Assembly (NCBI GenBank): GCA_004369045.1
Contig: ML213505.1
Coordinates: forward strand, 534,591 to 598,590
Origin: Heliocybe sulcata
Taxonomy: Eukaryota > Basidiomycota > Agaricomycetes > Gloeophyllales > Gloeophyllaceae
Length of the DNA stretch: 64,000 bases
Direction of reading: 5' to 3'
Position 1 is the stretch's first letter, and the number at the start of each line of letters is the position of its first letter. Under the pieces are notes generated by a model. It saw nothing but the letters and a program-made list of their open reading frames with translations, made no database searches and had not been told where the DNA came from. The position numbers were made by a program, and so were the translations under genes. This document shows positions 60,078 to 64,000 of this stretch, one piece after another.

Positions 60078-62989
60078 TTAGTGGCTGATGTACTGGAAAA
60101 CAAACGAAACGTCCGGCAAGCCTACTTCCGCCCTGAGCAGGTCATCGTGATTGTTTTTCAGCTCTGCATTAGTGAAATGGTTCCACCTAACGGTATGGTC
60201 AGCCAACATCCTCCCCTGTACACGACGCATATCAGACAACTCACGTGCTGGCATCACCATACAGCAGGGCGGGTGCCTTGACCATCTGCTTCCCGTCGCT
60301 ACACCGCTTGCATTTGAATGTCTCATGCGTCTCACAGACCGTCTTGTCATTCAGCTGGAACAGCTGTCTAAGGGCGTCCAGCGAGAAATGTCGCTCAACA
60401 TCTTCCTTCTCGTCCACAACGGCCGAGGACAGCGCTTGTTTCTGTGCCTGCCGCTGGAATATCTTCTCCTCAATCGTGCCGGTCGAGATGAAGCGGTACA
60501 CGAAACACTCCTTCTTCTGGCCGTCACGCCAGACACGCGCCAGGGCTTGCTGGTCAGCCGCAGGATTCCAATCTGGGTTGGATGTGAATACAGATCATTC
60601 GTCACAATAATCTTTTCCACCCACCAGGATCAAACAAGATCAAGCGGTTGGCACCGATCAAGTTTATGCCGCATCCTCCGGCTTTGCTACTCAGCAGAAA
60701 AACGAACTCCTTGCCCTCGGGATCGTTAAACTGGTCCACGAGCTTCTGGCGCTTCGTGATGGACATCGTCCCATCCAGCCGGAAGTAGCCGTACTTCTTG
60801 CCTCGGCACATCTTCTCGAAGAGGTCGAGAGTCTGAGTGTAGTTACTGATGAGGACTATCTTGTCGTTCGTCTCCGTCTTGATGCGGTGTAAGAACCTAG
60901 GAGCCAACCATTAAATGCATCTGTCGCTCGCTCGCTCGCGTCAAGCAGAAGTCTGACCTTTCGAGCACGACAAACTTCCCTCCCCAATCGCAATGCACCG
61001 TCTGATTCCGCCCTCTATCTCTCCCAGTCGGAGCAGAAGCAGCTCCCGGCGCCGCACTACAGAAGTCAGCGGGTATGATGCTGTCGGACCCCTTCAAGTC
61101 CCCCGGCAAGTCAAGCAACTCCGGGTGATTACACAACTTCTTCAAGATATTGATCGCCTTCAGGGGCTGTGACTCGGCGCCCCGCAGGAGCGCCTTGACT
61201 TCCGATGAGGAAATGAAGAGTCGGTAAAGCGCGAGCTGAAAGGGAGAGAGTCCGCAGAAGACGACCTGCTCGTATTTGACGGGCACTATCAGAAAATATT
61301 TGTATTAGAATTGGTGCGGGTTAAGGAAGAAGAGAATGAACTTACGGTACTTGGACAGCAAATCATTCGTCCTCCGAATGATGAACTTCATGACCAACGC
61401 ACCAAGCTCCTTCAGCTTCTCCTCGCTCTTTGCCTTGATCTCATCCGTAGCATCCGCATCCCGCCCTCTGATAATAATATTCTCGAAATTCTTCCGGAAG
61501 TCATTCTTCGTCCCGAGGAGGTTGGGATTGGCGAAGTTGAGAAGGGAGAAGTATTCGGAGAGGTCGTTCTGGATGGGTGTGCCGGTCAGAATGACCCGCC
61601 GTTTGACGTCGAGGGCGTTGAGAGCTTGGAATGTCTGTGATTCTGGGAGAAGAGTTTCGCTTGAGTCGCGCAAAGGAAACAGAGAGAAAGGCTATACCAG
61701 AATTCTTAAGACGATGTCCTTCGTCACAAAGGAGAAGACCGATGCTCGCGTTGCCCAAGTACGGAGAGACGGATCGCAGTGTCTCATAAGACACGATCAT
61801 GACTAGCAACTGGTCAGACCAGTGGCACCAAGACATGACATAGTCTGCAAGATCGTACCGGGCTGAGCAACGTTGCGACCCGATGATGCTACCCATCGCT
61901 CTACCCTCTGCACTAACTCCGACTTGCCACCTTTGCCGTCCACGGCCATGGCGTTAATCGCATCTTTCGCCAGCCATTTCGCTGTAAGATAAGTTTCGTG
62001 GTATCAGTGCAACGCAGTGACATGTGAGCACGGACCTAGTTCGTTCGCCCAATTCTTCACCAAACTAGCTGGGCAAGCGATGATGCACTTCTCAATAGTA
62101 GATTTGCCGGCGCGTGGTGATTGCTTCAATAGCGTCCATAGGAGCGCTATGCACTGGAGCGTCTTCCCAAGGCCCATCTCGTCCGCCATGATGCATCCGT
62201 ATTGATTCTGCTCGATCCCGCCTGTCGTGCATTTGTACAAGAACTACGAGAGGTGAGCCACGAAATTAACCAAGGGCATGCAACACGGACCTTCACGCCC
62301 TCAACTTGATGTGGTCGTAAAACCTTCGTTAACCTCGGATCAATGACGACCGGGACCTTCTGGTTCTTCTTCTTCTCCTTACCGCCGCCCAATAGCTCCT
62401 TTAGACTCTTGTGTGGATTATACAGACCGGCGTGCTTCTCCTGCGCCTCTCTGAACAGTCTCTCTTTCTCCTCTTCCTTCTCCCGTTCCTTTCTCTCCTC
62501 ATCAGTCTCCCTGTCGTCAATAGTAGGGTCGAAGAGGACTATGGCATGGTCCTCCATCGGATCGTGAAGTGGCCGAGGAATGATATTGGCCTGCGGTCGG
62601 ATGCCTAACGAGACATTAGACAGAGTTACTGGCATAATATCTCCATCCTTGTTTCTCATGACAGGTATCGAAAATCGTCGGGCAACCTCCTCGAAAGGTT
62701 TAGGTTTGTACACCGGGTACTTCTTCATAGCAAGACCAGCATCGTTCTCGCTGTAGGCGACATCGGCCTCGCTCTTTCTCCTCTTCTTTCCCCTTCCACT
62801 ATTTTCTTCATCTGACTCGTCCGCGACATCAGCTCCCACATAGGATACGCGTCTTCGCTTGCGTTGCGGTTGATCACGAACAGCAGACGAAGCGAGGGTC
62901 GGTGGTTTGAACGGTTTATTTACGCGTGTACTTTCTTGCAACCTGTCGACGACTTTTCCGTCTTTCGTGCTGGGTATGCGCCGCAGCAT
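60078..62989 (-). CDS. RAD54: DNA repair translocase RAD54
   Basis: SWI2/SNF2 ATPase that acts with Rad51 in homologous recombination. I choose ATG 62989 ([20 protein letters not shown], then [12 protein letters not shown]), which matches the Rad54 N-terminus. Open frame extends upstream to about 63124 without an ATG, so an upstream exon is possible. Motifs: [78 protein letters not shown] (Walker A), [27 protein letters not shown] (DEGH), [80 protein letters not shown] joined to [20 protein letters not shown], and the C-terminal [12 protein letters not shown] zinc-knuckle-like stretch. TAA at 60080-60078. All helicase boxes are present. Confidence 0.94.
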
Positions 62990-63459
62990 GGAGTCGAAGA
63001 GTGGCGAGCCCGGTCGCGTTCCATCGAAAGTGAGACGCGAATGCACGTGACCGGGGAGATCTGGGATTAGGCCTCCTGTTCGGGAGTTGCCGCGCTTGAT
63101 ATAAAAAGCTCGGCTTCGAAGCAATATCCGATAAAACTACAGTATAAAGTACTAGCTGATTCCTGATACTGCTACATAAACACCATCAATATGGGGAACA
63201 CTCCCTTTTAATAAACAATTGTCGGAAAATTCTGACTCCCAGCATGCAACAATTTTGAACCTCCTGTGCAATATTACAAGCTGTAGCTATACTGTAAAGG
63301 AAACTCATAATATGTGATTATAATAGGTTGCAATCAACAAGAAGCATTATAATCTTAGAGCGGAAAATTTTGACATATTATTTACTTCCGGTTAAGTGTC
63401 TGCTTCGCCACTTCGTAGTTAGACTTGCGCTCATCCGCCTCTAGTCTTCCACGTCCAGC
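62990..63459. promoter_or_regulatory. Divergent promoter region, RAD54 / RLP24
   Basis: About 470 bp between starts, very AT-rich from 63120 to 63400. It may include a RAD54 5' exon. No defined factor site is claimed. Confidence 0.4.
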
Positions 63460-64000
63460 ATGAGAATTGAGAAATGCTACTTCTGCTCGAAGAGCGTCTA
63501 TCCCGGTCATGGTTCGTGCTGTCGTAATACAACACTTTCGCCCGACTAACTTGAATTCTAGGATCAGCGTTCGTGCGCAACGATGCCAAAGTTTTTCGGT
63601 TCTGCACGTCAAAGTATGGTCTGAACACCGTCCTCTGAAGAATATTCACTCATAGTTTTTGCAGATGTCATAAGAACTTCAAGTATGCATAGTGCTCCAT
63701 GATGGAGACGTGACATTAACCTCGTCTGCCAGGATGAAACGCAATCCCCGCAAGGTCCGGTGGACAAAGGCCTTCCGTAAGGCTGCAGGGAAGGAGATGA
63801 CCATTGTATGTTTCACAGCCTTCTTGGGTCTAATGAGTAAAATTGTAATCCTTTGATAGGACTCGACGATCGACTTTGAGAAGCGCAGGAATGTCCCTGT
63901 CCGCTACGACCGCGAGCTGGTGCAGACGACGGTGAAGGCCATGAAGCGGATAGCCGAGATCAAGAAGAGGAGAGAGCATGCCTTCTGGAAACACAGGTAC
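63460..64000 (+). CDS. RLP24: Ribosome biogenesis protein RLP24 (eL24-like), 3' end outside the window
   Basis: Nuclear 60S assembly factor that recruits the AAA-ATPase Drg1 and is later replaced by ribosomal protein eL24. Exons give [98 protein letters not shown] and [13 protein letters not shown] at the right edge. The zinc finger CYFC...CTSKC is intact. Four short introns are visible, the first splitting the Gly codon of PGHG|SAF. The VRWTKAFRK and [13 protein letters not shown] boxes separate RLP24 from ribosomal eL24. The remaining C-terminal tail lies beyond position 64000. Confidence 0.95.

Noticed and set aside
62990-63124. Longer RAD54 N-terminus starting at 63124
   Set aside because: That codon is TTG, not ATG, and the frame meets a stop just upstream; ATG 62989 fits the family N-terminus better, although an upstream exon cannot be excluded.

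Overview
The window is nuclear DNA from a filamentous basidiomycete, probably an agaricomycete. Genes are dense, lie on both strands and are split by many short introns (about 45-70 nt, GT..AG). No bacterial-style operons, ribosome binding sites, rRNA or convincing tRNA are seen. The inferred products have clear eukaryotic counterparts: ARF-GEF, Brix protein, proteasome alpha4, TFIIH Tfb3, SYF1, Rab geranylgeranyl transferase, EDC4, SFT2, SRP receptor alpha, RAD54, RLP24. A basidiomycete-type metallothionein supports the placement. No retroelement, transposase, virus-like element or CRISPR array was recognised.

Layout, left to right. 0.7-4.9 kb: tandem pair of extended-SDR (NAD-dependent epimerase-like) paralogs (+). 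5.3-10.8 kb: large Sec7-domain ARF-GEF of the Gea/GBF1 type (-). 11.1-16.6 kb: SSF1-like Brix protein, cytochrome c heme lyase and a ZUFSP-type (C78) protease carrying a repeat-rich insertion (all +). 17.0-18.4 kb: TFB3/MAT1 (-), divergent from proteasome alpha4 (+, 18.6-19.9 kb). 20.2-25.5 kb: tandem pair of ADA2/ADGF-type adenosine deaminases (+). 25.8-29.8 kb: WD40 protein and bifunctional PFK-2/FBPase-2 (-). 30.1-31.0 kb: unidentified coiled-coil protein (+). 31.0-34.4 kb: SYF1/XAB2 (-), divergent from BET4 (+, 34.5-36.0 kb). 36.2-36.4 kb: tiny three-exon metallothionein (-). 36.4-39.1 kb: gene-poor. 39.1-45.3 kb: EDC4-like decapping scaffold and SFT2 (+). 45.8-46.9 kb: glyoxalase II (-). 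47.4-48.1 kb: single-pass membrane protein (+). 48.6-51.3 kb: SRP receptor alpha (-). 51.3-55.0 kb: gene-poor. 55.0-55.7 kb: small hypothetical gene (+). 56.0-56.6 kb: BRI3-like small membrane protein (-). 56.8-59.5 kb: chromodomain protein (+). 60.1-63.0 kb: RAD54 (-). 63.5-64.0 kb and beyond: RLP24 (+), cut by the window end.

Most genes are unrelated housekeeping functions (ribosome assembly, secretory traffic, splicing, mRNA decay, DNA repair, proteasome, glycolytic control) and do not form one pathway. Several pairs share short divergent promoters. I did not find a clear new multi-gene system. The most distinctive points are the repeat block inserted in the C78 protease fold with an adjacent SUMO-interaction-like motif, the 37-residue metallothionein assembled from three small exons, the BET4 first coding exon that is only the ATG, the two tandem paralog pairs, and a 69-nt in-frame open intron in the BRI3-like gene. 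All splice structures are read by eye from consensus sites and family resemblance.
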